Source: Phalacrocorax aristotelis (Eukaryota > Chordata > Aves > Suliformes > Phalacrocoracidae). Taken from it: a DNA stretch of 64,000 bases. Every line of letters begins with the position of its first letter. Positions within the stretch are counted from its first letter, which is position 1. The position numbers were made by a program, and so were the translations under genes. Positions 49,801 through 62,613 of the stretch are shown piece after piece. The notes below the pieces were generated by a model that worked only from the letters and a program-made list of their open reading frames with translations, made no database searches and was not told the origin of the DNA. The stretch covers positions 15,262,501 through 15,326,500 of the forward strand of contig NC_134281.1 in the NCBI RefSeq assembly GCF_949628215.1, in the 5' to 3' direction.

Positions 49801-50494
49801 TACTTCATTGAACAAAAAAATACTGTGTTGTAGTACATTATAATTCTTTAGAAAGAAATATTAACTCAAATTAGCTTAGTTTTATTGTTAACTTTTCTTA
49901 CGAAAGTGTGTTTGTACTGGTTACAGCTGAACTATTAGAAACACTGTTCCTTCATCCTCTTTCCTGTCCAAATACCTCTTTGTTAATCCAAACAAAAATT
50001 AAAACCCTTGGATATTTCCTTGTTCTGTTTTAATTAATCTAATATTACTAGAGAATATATAGAACTGCTGAATTGCTACTTTTATACTGTCTTTTGAAAA
50101 TGTAATATCTTAGTTTGGGTAGTTCTTAATGTCAACAACAGCTATGTTTTTTTCCTTTATACAAATCCACATGGTCAGTCATTTAAGACTATTAACATAT
50201 CAGCTGGTTTTGGGCCCATGGTATTTATTGCAACATAAAACTTGCTAAACTAAGTCAAAATATCAGGATATTTTCTAGCAAGAAAGAAATTAGCAGTTTT
50301 TTCTTCTGAATGAGATGAGTTTGAAAATGCATTTATAACCTAGCCATCCTAAATACAAAATCTATAGTAAATTTTATTTTTAAAGTCATTACTCTAGGAA
50401 GCTAGTTACTTTATTTTCTGATATATGCTGATTACTTGTAAACTTATTTTCCAAGATTAAAATTTACTTAATTTTATAATATCTTTGTTTTCAG
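34828..50494 (+). other. ERC2: ERC2 intron 1 (inferred)
   Basis: About 15.7 kb of AT-rich DNA between the promoter region and the coding exon, ending in the acceptor ATCTTTGTTTTCAG at 50494. It contains poly-T runs (35050-35068, 43600-43617), an A/C-rich tract (44549-44640) and a short LTR-end-like match (44749-44763). The longest frames (46561-47040 minus, 159 codons; 44920-45213 plus, 97 codons) have no recognisable product. I found no further exon and no full repeat copy. Confidence 0.65.
44549..44640. repeat. A-rich/AC low-complexity tract
   Basis: A runs broken by CC and CCC, for example AAAAAAACCC and AACAAAACCCCAAACCCCC. Similar but shorter tracts occur at 56329-56373, 58451-58482 and 61747-61776. 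Confidence 0.8.
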
Positions 50495-50639
50495 GTCTCT
50501 GACTTTGGAGGAACAATAGATTTTTGCCTACTGGAAGAATGCAGTGAAACTGCCAATATTTCTAGCTGGAATTCCAAATTTAAAACTCAACTTTAGTGTT
50601 ACTAATTTCTTACTAAATAGTACCTCATAGTAGATAAAA
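50495..50639 (+). promoter_or_regulatory. ERC2: ERC2 5' leader within coding exon, with two-codon upstream ORF
   Basis: The non-coding first 145 nt of the coding exon, from acceptor TTTTCAG at 50494 to the base before the start codon. It holds one upstream ATG (50539-50541) that reads Met-Gln and stops (ATG CAG TGA, 50539-50547), about 90 nt before the main start. Two successive in-frame TAG codons at 50628-50633 lie shortly before the main ATG, so no upstream in-frame start is possible in this exon. Confidence 0.8.
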
Positions 50640-51296
50640 ATGTATGGAAGTGCAAGAACAATCGGCAATTTAGAAGGAAGTCCCTCCAGGTCTCCTCGCT
50701 TGCCAAGATCTCCTCGTTTGGGCCATAGGCGAACAAATAGTGGAGGAGGAGGAGGAACAGGTAAGACGTTATCAATGGAGAACATCCAGTCCCTTAATGC
50801 AGCCTATGCAACATCTGGACCAATGTATCTGAGTGACCATGAAGGTGTAGCTTCTACTACTTTCCCAAAGGGCACAATGACTCTTGGAAGGGCTACAAAT
50901 CGAGCTGTGTATGGAGGTCGAGTCACAGCTATGGGGAGCAGTCCTAATATTGCGTCAGCTGGACTTTCACACACAGATGTCCTTTCTTATGCTGATCAGC
51001 ATGGAGGTCTGACCACATCTTCACACCATCACCACCATCAGGTTCCTTCTATGTTGAGACAGGTTAGAGATAGTACCATGTTAGACCTGCAGGCTCAGCT
51101 TAAGGAACTACAGAGGGAGAATGATCTTCTCAGAAAAGAACTAGACATTAAGGACAGCAAGCTGGGATCCTCCATGAATAGCATTAAAACTTTCTGGAGT
51201 CCTGAGCTAAAGAAAGAAAGAGTATTGAGGAAAGAAGAAGCTGCCAGAATGTCAGTTCTTAAAGAACAAATGAGAGTTTCCCATGAAGAAAATCAG
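50640..51296 (+). CDS. ERC2: ERC2 (CAST/ELKS2) first coding exon, residues 1-219
   Basis: N-terminal exon of ERC2, a presynaptic active-zone scaffold that binds RIM, Bassoon, Munc13-1 and liprin-alpha (established). It has 657 coding nt, 219 codons, ending CAG then donor GTAAGT, phase 0. The protein starts MYGSARTIGNLEGSPSRSPR and matches vertebrate ERC2 from memory almost residue for residue. ERC2 rather than ERC1 is shown by NLEGSPSRSP near the start, a central SSHHHHHHQ-type His run (about 127-134) and the RVLRKEEAARMS segment. Order: basic Ser/Pro-rich tail (4-34), Gly run (35-39), conserved KTLSMENIQSLNAAY from 42, low-complexity middle, coiled coil from about 140. Ser45 aligns with the reported SAD-kinase site of CAST. 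The ATG has A at -3 and in-frame stops just before it. The rest of the roughly 950-residue protein lies beyond the window; reading on past the donor gives only 16 intronic codons. Confidence 0.97.
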
Positions 51297-52872
51297 GTAA
51301 GTAATTCTAAAAGTTTCTTTCTGTTGATTTTACAGCTAAGTACTTGATGTCTTCCTTGTGGTACTCTATCCTATGCTGGAACAAGTCTGACATTTACAGC
51401 AAGAACTGTACGTCTTGATCAATCTACCTCTGGCTGCTAAACAATAAGAAAGCACAATAATAATCTGAATGCAGGTTACGATTTCCTTCATGCAGCACTC
51501 TTTCCCATTGTAGCTGAAGAGAATGATTCTTTCTCACCACCACTTTTTAGATTTTGAGACTTTCTTTAGCGCTTTTTTTCTAGCAACAGTCTAAATACAT
51601 GCAGCAACCTTTTCTGAAGAGGTAAATGAGCCACTTCTGTAAAGTATAAATCAGCATCCAGAGGCATATTCTGTATGAGCTGTATAGGGATTTACCTGCT
51701 CAATTTTTTTAAAGTTAAATGAAGATATGATATTAAATCTCCATATGCAACCTTCTGTAATTCTACATTACAGCATGAAGTTCAAGTTGTGTTTTCAGCA
51801 ACACTTCAGAGACCTGCCACTTAGAAAAAGCATCTTGTAAATATGTATTTAAAATACTTCTATTCGCAACATAATATTCTTTCTGAAAGTTATAAAAAGA
51901 TTAAAGTGTTTTAATCTGCATGAATAAAGCTATATGGTCAAGCTTTGAGACTCTCTGCTATTTCACAAAGCTGTACAAAGCAGTCACAGAATAGATCAAA
52001 ATTCTTGTATTGCTGTCTCTACACAGTTTTTTGCTGTCAGTCTTATTTTAAAGCTGCTCCTTTTTAGACCATCTGTTAGCTTTCCCCAGACAAAACCACA
52101 ATCCTGTGTTTCTCTCACTTCCAGATTCCCAATCTAAACTTCTTCGCTGGCAGGCAGCAACAACTGAAATTTTTAATTTACTTCTGAGTTTGTGATCATC
52201 AGTACTTCTCACCAAACTTTCCACCTCTTAGGCATGTCACGAGCCTAAAGATCTGTGGAATTAACAAGCCTGATACCAGTTACTTCACTGGGAAACTGAC
52301 TGGGTGTTGATCAGGAATTCACTTGATCAGTGAATTAATTTATTATTTTCTTGTATAACCTGTGTATCTAGACTGACAGTTACTGAATATTTATTTATAG
52401 TAGGTGCACTATGATGCTGCTAGAACTAATGTGATAAAAAACATGTTTGGTGGAGGTTTTGCTATTCAAAAGCCTTATTGGTTAGACATTCTAATCTTGA
52501 TAGCTGGTGTCACCTTAGCAGTAGGGGGAATATTCTAATGCACTCTGTTTTGGTAGCCTTTCTTATGGAAATGTCACATTAACATCTTGTATTGGCGTTT
52601 GGAATCTGAATCTGGTATTTAAAGACTTTGTCACTTGCCAAAGTGGTTATGTGTTTGGTCTTTTTCTAAAAGCTATTTCCTCATCTTTAGGGTAAAGTAA
52701 CTCTTATGAGTCATCCTATTCATTTATTTCATAGATTATAATATGCTTTTATTTCTAACAAGTGCTCTTATTTTCTTGTAAGGGTGAACCTAACAAAAGA
52801 CAAAACAGGTGTGTTTTACCCTATCTATGTATTTAACATGAATCCTTACCTATAATAAAATAACATGAAGAC
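51297..52872 (+). other. ERC2: ERC2 intron 2, first part
   Basis: Begins with donor GTAAGT at 51297. AT-rich sequence without an exon, CpG island or recognisable repeat copy. Confidence 0.8.
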
Positions 52873-54130
52873 TGGGTAGCCCAGTATTCCATTGCTAATG
52901 ATGTCCAAAAGTTCATAGAGTAGACCTAGTATATGGTGATATCTCCACCGAGTACTCTTTATGGTCCAGCTACAGTATCTGTGTTCTCAATAACTCTGTC
53001 TTCTTAATAATTCTCAGTGGACTTTTCTTTGAATTAAGCCAGTTGCTTTTGGACCTATGTAAATTCTGGTGTCTTATGATAGTGAATCCCACAACTTAAT
53101 GTGTCATGTGAAGAACCACTGCTTTTCATTTGGTTTTACACTAGACTTCGGCTGCTTTTGCTAGTACTTCCTGTTCCTTGTACTGGAAGAAACATTAAAT
53201 AGTTGATGTCTGATGCTGATCTCAGTGCCACCTATGATTTTATAGGACACCATCATAACATCTGTCCCTCAGCTCTTTATCAGACAGGAGAATCTTAGTA
53301 TGTGTGATAGTTCCTTTTATTGAACTCTGACATTTCTTTTGATTCTTCTCTGAAACCTTTTCAGACCTATTAATTTTTTTATTTTGAGGTGAGCAGACCA
53401 AAATGGGATCATGCTTTATGTAATACAGGTGTAAAATGTGTTTTACATTGATTTTGTAGTGTTTGCCTTTTTATTCTGTACGTTTCTCCCAACACTCAGT
53501 TTGTTCTTTCTAGCTTTGGATGACTTCTTTTTTTTAACTGCTACTGAATACTGAGGTAATATTTTAATGGAAATATTTATCATAGCTGAAGAATCTCACC
53601 AGTAGTTATAATCATTTTAGATCCCAGCTTGTTATGCATGAAGGAGGGATTGTTTTCAGTAGCGTATAACTTCATATTTATCTCCCTGAATTTCTTCTGC
53701 CAGCCTTACCTAGTTGCTTAGTCTTATAAAATCCCTCTTTGCTTTTGGCTCTTGTCTTTACTGCCCTGAATAACCTAATATAATGAGGAAAGCTAGTCAT
53801 CTTGAAGTTCACCGTGTTCTCTGGGTTGCTTAGGATATGTTAGACAGCACAAAGCCCAGCCGCAGGTTCCAGCAAAACTCCCCAGGGGCCTTCTGTTGGT
53901 TTTATGACTTGACCATGTGTTTCTGCTATTTCCTGTCTTATAATAAAATATTTATGTATAAAAGGACCATCCCTCTTATCTAATTGCTGCTTAGTTTTCT
54001 TGTAAGCATTTGGAGAGGAGCCTGTCTGAAGGAGTGGCTTTAGAAGTCCAAGCTGGCTGTGTCAGCTCGTTTGTCAGCCTTACTTATCCACATGGTTACT
54101 GATTCTTTCAAACAACTAATTTTGATTAAA
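52873..54130 (-). mobile_element. Ancient L3/CR1-L-type LINE relic, antisense to ERC2
   Basis: Read on the plus strand this follows the reverse complement of the old amniote L3/CR1-L LINE over about 1.25 kb, from the 3' tail at the left to the reverse-transcriptase region at the right. Matching blocks in order: GGGTAGCCCAGTATTCC (start), AATCCCACAACTTAATGTGT (53084-53103), AACATCTGTCCCTCAGCTCT (~53258), GGTGAGCAGACCAAAATGGG (~53388), ACTGCTACTGAATACTGAGG (~53539), TTTAGATCCCAGC (~53618), AAACTCCCCAGGGGCC (~53876), GACCATCCCTCTTATCTAAT (~53965) and AGAAGTCCAAGC (54041-54052). Many substitutions and indels are present and no frame is open, so it is long dead. The family was recognised from memory; the subfamily name is uncertain. 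Confidence 0.85.
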
Positions 54131-54584
54131 AATACCAAAAAGCTATAATTTTAAAGAAAAAAAAGTGAAGCCATCTATCACATCTATACTAAAAAGTGAT
54201 AGATCTATCCTTGTGTGTCTGAGGGTTACTGGTTTACGAAATCTCCTTTCTTAATCTGAGATGTTTCTCAATGAAACACTAAAAACTGTTTTCAGGTTGG
54301 CTGTGCACAATGAAATTGACCCTGAATGGGGCCCTAATCTCATAGCCGATTTTGGGAACTCCCAGGAGACTGTAGGAGGGTAAATCTAGCTGCTGGGGGG
54401 GGGAACGAGAGAGAGAAATGAGTGAATTTTAAGTTTGATATATTTTTATGGCAGTGTCTAGAAAAATATTGTAAGAACAATCAAAGAAAAAATTATTTGT
54501 AAACTATTAATTATTTGTATTTAAATTATTAGCTATTTCTTAAATAAAAGGAATATAAAATATAAAAAATATTTTCAAAAAAGA
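54131..54584. other. AT-rich spacer between two LINE relics
   Basis: About 450 bp of ERC2 intron 2 with a G run at 54396-54404 and TATAAAAT-type sequence near 54550-54572. No gene or element recognised. Confidence 0.6.
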
Positions 54585-55080
54585 CGAACACTCACTATGG
54601 ATTTGTCAAGAATAATGTCAAACAAGTCTGGTTTTCTTGGATTACAGGAAAACAGGCTTTATACATGAGGGAAGACCAGTAGTAACCTATTGACAATAAG
54701 AAAACTTCTTACATTGTCTCAGAAGAGTTTCATTAGCAAGCTGGTGTGGGAAGCATATGAGGTGAAATTGCTATTATATGTATGCATATCTGATTAGAAT
54801 ACTGAGTAAAAATGTAATTAATGATTCATGGTGAAATTGGAAAGATGTCTAGTAGGATCTGGTAGGGATCTGTCATGTGTTTGAGGCTTTCATCAATGTT
54901 CTACATGATGGATATGTATTACGCACTCAGATAATGTCAAGCTGGGAAGGGTTAAGAACATGCTGGAAAACAGGATTATAAATGAAACCAGATTTGGCAA
55001 ACTGAAGAAACAGTCTGAAAAAGTAGGATGCATTTCAACAGAAAATTGTTAAAAATAAAACCTTTTGGGAGCAGGAAGAG
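54585..55080 (+). mobile_element. Second L3/CR1-L-type LINE relic, sense to ERC2
   Basis: A plus-strand piece of the reverse-transcriptase region of a CR1-clade LINE. Blocks in order: GGATTTGTCAAGAATAATGT, TTGTCTCAGAAGAGTTTCAT, AGGGATCTGTCATGTG, TTTCATCAATGTTCTACATG, AATGTCAAGCTGGGAAGGG, GGCAAACTGAAGAAACAGTC and AGGATGCATTTCAACAG. It is heavily decayed, with stops and indels. It overlaps the same coding region of the LINE as the right end of the antisense relic at 52873-54130 but points the other way, so the two are not one interrupted copy. Confidence 0.75.
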
Positions 55081-58000
55081 ACTAATGAAGAAATTTATGG
55101 ACAGGAACTTGGTCATTCCTGATTTTCTTTTGAAGGTTCTTTACTTTTGAAGAGGTATGCTTTGAGCACCTGTCCTTTGGTATTACAACCCAAAGTTAGT
55201 TGTCTTGTCTTCCTGTTCTTCTTTCTTACTCTGTGACACATTTTCTCACAGCACAATGTATATATTGATTATATACATAGGGGCAGGAAGTACTCTAAAT
55301 GTTTTTAACTATTTATAGTGGTTCTTCAACTAAGAATTATCCATTTGCAAGTTCTCAATCAGATTTTGCATTTTTTTTTCTAGGTAGATATTCTCTCTAA
55401 TCTTGCTTGAGTGTGTTATACAGAAGAGTTAATGTAGAAGGTTTCAATGGAGAGCAGAAGGCAATTAGGTGGAAAGAACTGGGAGGACACAAGAAACTAT
55501 TCAGCAGTATTCATTCCCAGGATTGTTGCCTCTCCCCCCAAAAAAGAGGGGAACTAGTTTATCTGTTTGGATTAGCTGATTCTAAGACAACATATGTTTA
55601 TCAGTTGACATGCGGTTTTTATGACACTGCAATAACTGAATTAGGTCTACTGTGACATTTTAAAAGTAAACCGTAAAGTCGGTTGCACAAACTAATGCCC
55701 CTCTTCCCTACTTATTAAATAATGACATTTATAGGACATAATTAATACAAAATGAACCACTGCATGCAGTGAACAGTGGCTTTTTCATTCATGATATGGT
55801 TATATGTTGTTGGAAATAAGTTTGTTTTTTTTAAGAAAACCAGGAAACTTGAATATGCTTAATATGTTCTTTGAAAATATATTACAAATTTTGATCTTCT
55901 TTTGATGTTTAGTTGCTGTCCTGATACTGCAGGAGTTTGCCTTTCATTAATGAGATGAAGAAAAGGATAAAAAGGATAGTGAACAGTTTGCCTGAGAGAT
56001 TAATAATTTTGAATACAAAATAGATCCTTGAGATAATTTTTATATATCTGTAGCAATATGAATAACTAATAGATGCTGCAATTAACAGAATAGAGCTGGT
56101 AAAATAATCAGTAGATAAAGGCATGCATATTCATGAAGTCAGAACTATGAGTAGTTACTCAATGTTATTTCACATGATCTTCATTTTTACTTTGATTCAA
56201 TACAAGTATCTAAGTAGAACAGTAAAAGAAAATACACTAAGAAATACTCTGAAATTATTTTTCCCCTCTTGGTATTAACTAAACCACATTTCTAGTAAAA
56301 CCTTGAGCAGGTTAATGTACCCAGTCTTAAAAAAAACCAAAACTAAACAAACCTAAAAACCCCCAAATCAAACATACCATATGCATATTTTGCTTTCTGA
56401 TGTATTGCACATCATAAAAAGGACAGTCTTTTAGTCATCTTTCTGCCTTCTAAAAGGAAAGTCAGGAAGCAAGAGCTATAATTTAAATTTAACTTGCTGT
56501 AACTTCGCTAGCTTATCTTGGAACTAGTCAGTGGAGTTAAAATTAAAAATTATATATAATGTTTAAATATGCTTGTAAAACTACATATAGTTGAAAAGTA
56601 GTGTGTATTAATGTAGTCTATAATTATTATTGTTGATGCTTAAGGAAACTTACCACTTCTTAACTTTGCTTAATTGTTTCCATGACTGGGATCAACCCTG
56701 CCTGCTTCCAAAGTGGACAGTCCATTGCTTAGACCCTGCTGGCATCCTTAAATGCAAGTCAAAGGAAGTTGAAGATCTGTTATCTCCTCACTATGTCTGT
56801 CCACTTCTGAGACTATGCTTCACTTTTTTTTTTTAAATATTTTGTTTATGCCCATTGAAATTCTGGAGGTTTGATCCTAGTAGAATATGCAGGGAGTTGC
56901 CAGCAATTGGGTCTTCCGTTTGAGTTCCCAGGAGGATATTTGTTCCTTAATATGCATCGAAGTATACACCTGATTACTGGTGGAAAGGTGACCCCCCCCC
57001 TTCATTGTTTCTAAATACCAGAGATGGTCAGAAGAGTGTTTTTTGGGGTATAAATACCTCTCAGCCTGCCCCATTGTCTCTATGTAAGTGTGTGCAACAC
57101 CACAAATTTTGAAGCTCATTCTGAATATTTATGAAGTACTAGCTTTACCTTTTGTGTATAACCTTGTAACCGGAGAAATGGAAAAGTTCTGTTCATGCTT
57201 TACTATGCTTCCTGAGGTATGTTATCACATTAATAAACTAATAATAACAAAAAATGACCTGATTATTTTTTTGCTAAATATGTCTCTTGAAGAAAAAGTA
57301 ATCAGTTTAAAAATCTTTAAACTCAAATTTGTAATATAGTATTTACAACCAGTGAAAGTCTCTTTTAAGGTATTTTGAAGCCAGTAGGTTCAGCACATTC
57401 ATTCACTTCATCTTCCGTTTTTCACTGTACTGTTGTTTCTTGCTTTCTTCAGCTTTTTTTTTTAATACTTCTGTCTCAAGAGCTGCATGCATACTTGTTG
57501 ATTTTAACTTTATTTTGGATGTTTTCACTGTTTTCTTCATTTAAATTCATGTACATTGATGACAATTTAGGTAAGTGCAAAATATTTCTTCCTTACTCTT
57601 TTTTAAATGAGACAAAGTGCTTAAGCATTTAAATGTGTGGAATAGATTAAACATTCATTATAGAGCAAAACTTCATTATCTGAAGTTGAAAGTATAACGA
57701 AACAAAACCACATCAGTAATTTTTTCTTCTAATTTGAAAATAAAAATGTTTCTGTCAAATGGGAAAGGCTAAAATAGCAGGACTCCTCTGCTGAGGAATG
57801 ACGGTATATAGGTGGTGTGAAACAGAGTGAACAATCCATGCCAGAAGGGTTTGTGTTGGATTTTGTGCTGCTGTTACAAAGTCAGCTTTGTAAGTACTGA
57901 GCTAGAAAAAGAATAAGGGGAGTTTGTCCGTGTAAGTGTGTAAGCACTTGTTTAGTCTCAGCTGAAGCTTTTTGGTGGTATTCTGGTTTAGACAATAATA

Positions 58001-61000
58001 CATCTATACAGATTATATAGTAGAAACTAATACTGTAAGCTGTATGAAAATGACATCACATGTTAATGGTCATTTGGAAAGGATAGTAGTAATAAGTTAC
58101 ATCCTTCTGTACATTTTTGAGATAAAAAGAGATCTGAGATTTTAATGTTCTGTTCCCCCCAGTATTTGAAAAAGAAAAGGAACATGAACTGTAGTCTTTA
58201 GGATGTGCTGCGTGTAACTCTGGCAGCCGAAGGAGCACTATTAGTATATTTCAAACATAAGGTACTTTATTAATCACGTTAGAAATTAAGAGTTGTTGAA
58301 AAAGTGATTTTAAGCTTCAAAGAATATGAGCAACATACAACATACCTACTTTAGTCAGTTGGGTCACCTTTTTTTTCGGTGGGTCGTTTCTTTTTTTAAA
58401 TGCAGGATATAGGTCATTCTCAATTATGCCAGTGCTAAAGTGCTAGTGTTAAAAAAAAAACAAACCACAACAAAACAAAACCATTATTTCAGTTGCATCA
58501 AGAAGTCTTAGAATGAGCGTCAAACAATGTGTGTCAGTGAGTGTTCTTTATAAAGAAGCGTAAAGAAGGCCAGTCATGTTTTATGGAAAGACTCCATAGC
58601 AGAAACAGCATTCCAATAAAAGGTGTTTGTGACTGTGTAATGCTATATGATTCAGAATTGTGATCTTATCAGCTTTGAACATATTCATATCCTGAGCTAA
58701 CATCCTGAGGTACATGCCTGGGATACTATGAAAAGTGCTGCTGCTTCTGTTGTGGGTTTCTTGTCCTGTAATGGTGTTGATCATCTGCTGCATAAAACTT
58801 AAAACTGAAGTAATGCGTGAGGAGTTTTCTGAAAGGCTGTAGGGTTTATCAGCTGATATTATAGCTGAATTTAGTAATGTCATCCTGTTTGTTAAATTTC
58901 ACTTGCAACTTCACATGGATACTATATTGGATGTTCCCTCTTCTGATGCGCTTTGAAGCACAGTTCTACTGTTTAACAGTGATTATTGGGTTGCTCTTTG
59001 GGTAGAACCCTTTGTACAGAAGCCAGGATTCTGACAGGGTCTCAGAGATGACCACTTCAAAAAATGTAGAACTAGCAGGAAATAGGTTGGGATAAAACTA
59101 CCTTTAAGTTAGCCTTGCTTTAGGTTTGTAGCACTGCTTGAAGGTATTTCTTCAGTACATACTGGTAAGCTATACCTCAAGCATGGCAGCTGCTGCTTTT
59201 TGCCACCTCCTGCCTTGAACTAGGGATCAGCCTGGGGTAGGCATTCTGATACGGTACTTCGTGCTGTCAGAATGACATAAAGGAGATGGGGAGAGAGGTA
59301 ATTTTATATAAACTGTTTTGAGTTTTGTTAGAATTGGGAGGTATCAGATACATAGCATAAATAGCAAACTAGTTGATAATGCAGGAACTTATTTTGCAAG
59401 CAAGGCTTACAAAGCATAAATAAAGTCTCCTGAAGAAGTTAACATTTAATCTCACGAATGATACAGTTTCTTACTGATATCATAGATAATACATCAAACA
59501 TTATCCTTGGTGAATTTCGCTTCCATCAATTGTGATGACACCTGCAGTTTATCGGGTGTTTTTCTAAAAAATATTTTTATTTCTCTGTTTGTTTCTGTAA
59601 ACTGGGTTCCTTCCTGCCTTTAATCCTTGAGGCCTTAGGGTTAGTCTGAAAAAAATGCTGGAAATGAGTCTTCAAAATTTTCTATCATCTGAAGTTGGTG
59701 AGAGAAAGGGGAGGAAGTATGGAGGAAAAAAAAAAAAAAAGAAAAAGGTCATTCCTTTCTCATTACACATTTTTAGTCTTAACATTTGCAGACATTTTCT
59801 CTCATTTTGGTCCTTTCATCTTGACTTTTCTGAGAGTTGCCCCTGATTTGTCTACCAGGCAGTTGATAAGGCCATATTCTATTAGCCTGCAACAGGGAAC
59901 TCCATCCTCGAGGCTATTTCTGAAAAACACAATTCTTTTGGCTGTGCTGCAAAGCATTATTTTTATTTATTTTATATATGTATATAATTTAAAGATAAAC
60001 TTGCATGACACTTTCTAAACTTTCTCTTTTCTGTTAGGTTTCTGAGTTCATAAGATGTTTTCATTTCAGATTGTTGTGTCGGGGTGGAGGGAATGTTATG
60101 ATAGTGACTTAACCTGTTGGTCACTGATTTAATTTTCTTCTGAATTTTTGCATGTCTGGGAGTTATGGTTTGTTAATGTCATGCAGGATCAGATTCTGAC
60201 TTTACCTGTCATTTGCTCTGTTCAGGGTGTCTAACATTCCTGACTATAGAACTGTGTATTTCCTTTGTCCCAGAGAGTCAGCTGTAAATGCTGTCAGTTG
60301 CCAGAGGGAATTTACTACTAGAATTTATTGCTAGAATGTCTCTCAGTTGAATAAGCAAAGAAACTAGCAGGTGCCCTTGGTATATTTTATAGAGGATAAC
60401 CTTGGTTCAAATTGGATTGACTGTAGCAGGAGCAAATAACTCTTTTTAATTTAGTAATTTTAGAATTTTTGGCTTGTGGGGTGGGAAAATTGTATATACT
60501 TCTTGAATTTCCTTAAGCATCTGCCACAATATAATTATTGCTCTTACTCTTGGTGTTGGAAGATGATATACAAAGCTAACAAAACACATGTGAAAAGAAG
60601 GCAGTAGACTTCATGTGAAGTCCCCCTCAAACCCTGAAGGGAAAGGAATAAATGATGTTTTTGCCAAAAGAAAAATCCTGAGGCAAATCAAAGTAAATAT
60701 TTCAGTGTTAGAGACTTGGAGAACACTGGGGTAAGGTAATCTTTATTTCAGTTCCATCTATAGTTGACAGCATGAGGTCACCACCACATCACATTTCTGT
60801 AGAACAAAAGTGAAAGTCAGCAGAAACTAGAGAAAAAGCAGCTTCAGAGGAGCAGTGAGCCCTGAAACAAGGTCTGCTTTTTGCATACTGAAGTTTTCCA
60901 TTTAATTGGCTGCAGTATTAATTATGCAGAATACAATTCTCACCACAGAATCCATGTTTGAATTGAAAGAGAAGCAACACAGAGGCAGGGAGTTGTGTTT

Positions 61001-62613
61001 CAAAAATTAAATACTTATGTATTTTGTTTTAAATTATGTGTAAACTGATGTTGTATAGCTCTTTCAATTTGTAGGTAGAATGTCTGAAAGAATGGTCCTG
61101 TTAGAGGAAAAAGTTCACACTGTGTGACACTAACTCCCCATAGCTAGTGGTTACAGATATAGCACAATGTTCTTAACTAATTCAGTGAAGAAATGCCTAA
61201 ATATCATGGTATAGTATTCCTGCTGGATACAGTAGAAGGTGAAATAGGTTGATTGGTATAAATCTTGCTGTACCAAACCATTAATAAAATGTTTCAGTCC
61301 AAACTTGAAAAACACTGTTTGAAAGTAACAGGTCTGTGATAAAAGCCAACTGGTCTGTTGAAGTATGTATGTAATTATGCACATACATAATGTATACACA
61401 AATAATGATATATATATATATGTTGGGATATTCGGAATGTTTTGCATTCAATGATCGTATTAAATTCCTTCTCTGTATCAAAAGTTTCTGCTGTTCTCCG
61501 AGTGATAGAAACTAAGCTGCATCTCTCTGAATTTTGAGGGAAACCAAAATTACCAATTGCCCAAATTGTATTTCTTCTTATGGCACTCTGAAAATGTACC
61601 TACTTGTCAGCACAGCTCTTTGGAAAACAGAGTATATGTTACCTATGCAAAACCTTATTTTAAATAAATGTTTGTACAGAGTTTGATGCTAACATAAATA
61701 CGTCTAGGTAGATGTTATATTGTCTTATTTGTTTTGATATATATTGTAAAAAACAAAAACAAAAAATCCACAACCCTTTTATATTTCTGGATATGGTTAA
61801 TGCTGCCATGAAAATTACAATGCACCACTGGAATGATTATTACAGTATTCTGGAAACCTGAAGCTCTTCCTACAAAATTTGTGTTCAGAAAGACGTGTTG
61901 TATGCTAGTGTAAGTTTTACTAGGAAGTTTCTGATACTTAAGAGATACTTGGCATAATTTTTAGTCATTGGTTAACAACAACTGCTTAGAAGGCCATCAC
62001 CCTCTTGTGGATAAAGTTTATTAATTTTTAATTTCATATTATTATAGTATGCTTATTGTTCTATTTATAACACATAACTCATATATTTTTAGTTTGATTG
62101 AAATGAGGAAATGAAGGAGCTGCATAATTGCATAACTGTGTATGAATAATCCAGTACTTTCCTTACACTAGCGAGATTTTTATCTTCAGATTCCCTAGTG
62201 GACTTAAGGAAGGGAGGAGAGAACTGTAGAGCAGATAGCACAGAAGTCACTTAAGAAAGCAAAACCAAGCATTCTTTGTCCTGTTCAGGTAGTTCATCCT
62301 CTGAAGAGGGAGAGCTGTCAGAATGAGAATTTGAACAATTAGAGAAGGATACTCATGATAGGCTTTTCCACCTGAATACGCTGCATTATCCTGACTTTAG
62401 GACTGCAAAATGAACAAGCGGTGCCAGTCTGGCAAAGTCCAGGAAAAATTATTTCTAAATAATATTTTAGAGAAGTGCTTGTTTTCTTAAATAAGTATAT
62501 AGGTATAACTGTAAATATGAATTGAAGCCACTGGTAATGAAGACTCTATGTTAAATAGACAGGGCATTATCCCTTTCAGAACTCGGATCTTGTGTAAAGC
62601 AGTGCTTTACTGT
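55081..62613 (+). other. ERC2: ERC2 intron 2, continued
   Basis: AT-rich intron with A/C tracts (56329-56373, 58451-58482, 61747-61776), an A run at 59727-59740 and TA repeats near 61409-61421. Short frames such as 58581-58883 (minus, 100 codons) and 59695-60018 have no recognisable product. No exon was found; the next ERC2 exon must lie beyond the right edge. Confidence 0.65.

Noticed and set aside
50528..50785. Minus-strand 85-codon frame over the ERC2 exon
   Set aside because: Shadow of the conserved coding exon on the other strand.
51297..51347. Extension of the ERC2 frame past residue 219
   Set aside because: The residues after the conserved EENQ are intronic, and the strong donor GTAAGT at 51297 marks the exon end.
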